Of a DNA stretch of 64,000 nucleotides, positions 62,005-64,000 are shown in pieces. Numbering within the stretch: the stretch's first letter is position 1; every line of letters starts with the position of its first letter. The DNA is from Neobacillus bataviensis (lineage in GTDB: Bacteria; Bacillota; Bacilli; Bacillales_B; DSM-18226). The translations under genes and the position numbers were made by a program. Where the stretch lies: the NCBI RefSeq assembly GCF_019969725.1, contig NZ_JAHXYW010000005.1, positions 248,001-312,000 on the forward strand, in the 5' to 3' direction. The notes under the pieces are model-generated. The model did not search any database, had not been told where the DNA came from, and saw only the letters and a program-made list of their open reading frames with translations.

Positions 62005-62043
62005 AAAAAAAGCGGATAAAGGCACGAAACCTTTATCCGCTTT
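62005..62043 (-). terminator. Terminator after larC2
   Basis: AAAGCGGATAAAGG/CCTTTATCCGCTTT stem with a CACGAAA loop, followed by TTTTTTT on the minus strand. It closes the larB-larC1-larC2 transcript. Confidence 0.88.
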
Positions 62044-62054
62044 ACTGTACATTT

Positions 62055-62528
62055 TTATGCATCTTGATCGAGTTTCTTCCAAACCTGCTCATAAACTTGT
62101 TTCAATGGGATACGATGAAGTTTGGCTATTTCTTTACACTCCTCATACTCTGGCGCTCTTTGGACAAGCAGGCCTTGATAATACCCTTCTTTCACCGTCA
62201 AAGGGCCCCACACGGTTTCGACACGCTTAAACTGTCTCTCAAGCCGATGGACCGTTAAGGGATAATAGCGTATCCCTAAAGTGGTGGTTTCGTTAAATAA
62301 TATTTCTTTCATTTTTTCTAATTTGTGTCGCGAGGAAAGAAGCTGCAGCATAACTCCCGGCCGGTTTTTTTTCATATAGATGGGGGTATAAAATACATCG
62401 TTCGCCCCTGCTTCAAAAAGTAAATCCATGACATAACCGAGCCATTCACCCGGTACATCATCAAGATTCACTTCCATCTTGACCATTTCATCATCAATAT
62501 GTTCGTTGTTATGAGGATGTGAAACCAA
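62055..62528 (-). CDS. larC: LarC C-terminal part (LarC2), nickel insertion protein
   Basis: A 157-residue C-terminal half of LarC, the CTP-dependent cyclometallase that inserts nickel into the pincer cofactor. EVNLDDVPGEWLGYVMDLLFEAGANDVF (read in parts: KMEVNLDDVPGEWLGYVMD) is the characteristic LarC start of this domain. It lies in the same frame as the N-terminal part, separated by one TAG stop and six codons. TTG at 62528 has AGGAGG seven bases upstream, so separate re-initiation is possible; stop readthrough would give a fused protein of about 461 residues. Confidence 0.85.
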   Translation of the reverse strand: MVSHPHNNEHIDDEMVKMEVNLDDVPGEWLGYVMDLLFEAGANDVFYTPIYMKKNRPGVMLQLLSSRHKLEKMKEILFNETTTLGIRYYPLTVHRLERQFKRVETVWGPLTVKEGYYQGLLVQRAPEYEECKEIAKLHRIPLKQVYEQVWKKLDQDA

Positions 62529-62546
62529 TTTTACTCCTCCTACGGC

Positions 62547-63440
62547 CTATTCTCCAACAATGACACGGAGTACATTTGGACGGTCTTTAAAAGTTTTTGT
62601 TCCAGCACCATACCCAATTGATTCTACTTTCATAGATGGAATCGCGCAAAATTCTTCTGCCAGCACTACTACTATAGCTGCACCCGTTGGGGTTGTAAGT
62701 TCAAATCGCACATTGCTTTGTTCAATCGGTACACCTTTTAATACCTCTAGTGTGGCTGGTGCTGGAACTGGATATATACCGTGATCAATATGTATTTTTC
62801 CTGAGCCTACAGGAACAGCTGAAGATTTTATTTTCTTAATGTCTAACTGATGAATTAAGATGGCAGCTCCAACAATATCAATGATTGAATCGACTGCACC
62901 TACTTCATGAAAATGAACTTTTTCTAATGGCATACCATGAATATGCCCTTCTGCTTCACCAATTTTTCGAAAGATTTTTAATGAAGTCTCTTTCACTTCA
63001 GGAGCCAAATCTGATGATTCAATCATTTTTACAATATCACTGTATGAACGGTGATGATGATGATGATGGTGATCATGTGCATGATGGTGGTCATGCTCGT
63101 GATGGTGATCGTGTGCATGATGATGGTCATGCTCGTGATGGTGATCGTGTGCATGATGGTGATCATGCTCGTGATGGTGATCGTGTGCATGATGATGGTC
63201 ATGCTCGTGATGGTGATCGTGTGCATGATGGTGATCAGTTTGTGCTAACACTACATCAAACTTAGTACTTGTGATTCCGTTCTTCACGATTCTCTTCCAC
63301 GTCAATTGATATTCATCTTCAAAATTAAGCTTTTTTAATTCATTTTCTAAAACAGCCGGATCCGCCCCTGCATCTAAAAGCGCTCCAATGAACATATCAC
63401 CGCTGATTCCTGAAAAACAATCGATATAAAGTGTTTTCAT
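62547..63440 (-). CDS. larC: LarC N-terminal part (LarC1), with long histidine-rich insert
   Basis: A 297-residue N-terminal half of LarC. It starts [26 protein letters not shown], typical of the family, and carries a long histidine-rich insert at about residues 68-132, made of 12-residue units [12 protein letters not shown] repeated about four times. LarC proteins often have a His-rich stretch, here unusually long, fit for nickel binding. [17 protein letters not shown] and [17 protein letters not shown] follow. The start overlaps the larB stop by 4 bp. It ends at TAG, directly before LarC2 in the same frame. Confidence 0.88.
   Translation of the reverse strand: MKTLYIDCFSGISGDMFIGALLDAGADPAVLENELKKLNFEDEYQLTWKRIVKNGITSTKFDVVLAQTDHHHAHDHHHEHDHHHAHDHHHEHDHHHAHDHHHEHDHHHAHDHHHEHDHHHAHDHHHHHHHRSYSDIVKMIESSDLAPEVKETSLKIFRKIGEAEGHIHGMPLEKVHFHEVGAVDSIIDIVGAAILIHQLDIKKIKSSAVPVGSGKIHIDHGIYPVPAPATLEVLKGVPIEQSNVRFELTTPTGAAIVVVLAEEFCAIPSMKVESIGYGAGTKTFKDRPNVLRVIVGE
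63072..63236. repeat. 36-bp tandem DNA repeats encoding the LarC histidine-rich insert
   Basis: A 36-bp unit recurs about four times with small changes, plus partial units on both sides. Each unit encodes 12 residues with His, Asp, Ala and Glu. Such near-identical repeats can gain or lose copies and so vary the length of the metal-binding insert. Confidence 0.9.
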
Positions 63441-64000
63441 CCCCTGTTTCCTCCTTTTCTTGCGATGTTATCAATTAGTACCGCATTGTAAGCAGCACCA
63501 AATCCATTGTCGATATTTACAACACTGATGCCAGACGCGCACGAATTCAACATGGTCAATAACGCTGATAAACCATGGAAATTGGCGCCATAACCAATGC
63601 TGGTTGGAACGGCAATGACCGGATGTGATACAAGTCCCCCAACGACACTTGGCAACGCGCCTTCCATTCCTGCTACTACTACTGAAACAGTCGCCTGCTG
63701 GATTTGTTCAATATTATCAAATAATCGGTGAATCCCAGCAACACCGACATCATAAAAGCGGCGTACTTCACTTCCTAATGCCTCTGCTGTTACTGCTGCT
63801 TCCTCTGCCACTCGTAAATCTGATGTGCCAGCACAAACAATGGCTACGTACCCTTGAAAAGAATCCTTACTATTTTTGTTCTCTTTCCAGAAGAGAATCT
63901 GTGCTGTTTCATTATAGATAAATTCAGGATGCTCACGAAGGATAAAATCAGCTTTTTCTTCTGAAATCCGTGTAACCAAGACATCATTACCTTTTAATTT
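63437..64000 (-). CDS. larB: LarB, pincer cofactor carboxylase/hydrolase (N-terminus outside window)
   Basis: Partial LarB, 187 residues visible. The frame stays open to the window edge (reading [11 protein letters not shown] before the first internal start codon), so the true start lies outside; family members have about 250 residues. It carboxylates nicotinic acid adenine dinucleotide and cleaves it to begin pincer cofactor synthesis. The C-terminal AIR-carboxylase-like part is seen in [30 protein letters not shown] and [19 protein letters not shown]. It overlaps larC1 by 4 bp. Confidence 0.92.
   Translation of the reverse strand, partial: KLKGNDVLVTRISEEKADFILREHPEFIYNETAQILFWKENKNSKDSFQGYVAIVCAGTSDLRVAEEAAVTAEALGSEVRRFYDVGVAGIHRLFDNIEQIQQATVSVVVAGMEGALPSVVGGLVSHPVIAVPTSIGYGANFHGLSALLTMLNSCASGISVVNIDNGFGAAYNAVLIDNIARKGGNRG

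Noticed and set aside
63051..63248. Open frames on the plus strand and in another minus frame across the LarC histidine-rich repeats.
   Set aside because: They are low-complexity shadows of the His-rich codons and have no ribosome sites.

Overview
The window looks like a chromosomal segment of a spore-forming Bacillaceae bacterium (Bacillus, Neobacillus or a relative). The support is low G+C coding sequence with strong Shine-Dalgarno sites, a B. subtilis-like gcvH-yusI-fadE-fadA-fadN order, YuzL, YusU and YusV homologues, a CotF-type spore coat protein, and promoters of sigma-A and sigma-W type. No rRNA, tRNA, prophage, insertion sequence or CRISPR array was seen.

Layout. 1-6.7 kb: glycine cleavage H protein, an ArsC/Spx-like protein and the fadN-fadA-fadE beta-oxidation operon under a perfect FadR box. 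6.9-12.1 kb: YuzL and a divergent Fur-controlled siderophore uptake system. 12.3-16 kb: an FtsW/RodA/SpoVE protein, a GalT-like protein, UppP and an azoreductase. 16.2-19.4 kb: a tungstate uptake operon (regulator-tupA-tupB-tupC). 19.5-28.9 kb: a short-chain dehydrogenase, a two-component pair, a further kinase, an M6 metalloprotease (immune inhibitor A type), and a sigma-W-driven nfeD-flotillin operon. 29.1-29.9 kb: a non-coding array of 52-bp tandem repeats. 30-40.2 kb: amino-acid ABC transporter, amino-acid permease, nadE, thioesterase, DUF3231 protein, cation efflux protein, AI-2E family protein and a polysaccharide deacetylase. 40.7-47.9 kb: a complete Gram-positive type Tad (Flp) pilus operon, including a 59-residue pilin, followed by DUF192 and a second deacetylase. 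49.9-52.6 kb: an iron-mineralising encapsulin operon (IMEF cargo, shell, ferredoxin) beside an unrecognised gene with a Fur box inside its promoter. 52.6-53.3 kb: CotF-type coat protein.

53.3-64 kb, all on the minus strand, holds larB-larC1-larC2-gntP-larE-regulator-tetronate kinase-pdxA2-larA. LarB, LarC and LarE make the nickel-pincer nucleotide cofactor and LarA homologues use it to racemise or epimerise 2-hydroxyacids. Here the LarA homologue sits with a DUF1537 kinase and a PdxA2-type dehydrogenase, which belong to D-threonate/D-erythronate catabolism. I infer a nickel-dependent C2 epimerase for four-carbon sugar acids, with a GntP permease importing the substrate. Its regulator has a PrpR-type sensor but a degraded AAA+ domain without the sigma-54 contact loop, and the kinase promoter is sigma-A-like with paired operators and a cre-like site. 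larC is split by an in-frame amber codon followed by a strong ribosome binding site.

The three most interesting regions are this epimerase cluster, the encapsulin locus with its structured leader and periodic spacer, and the 52-bp repeat array. All functional calls rest on reading the sequence and remembered family features; no database search was run.
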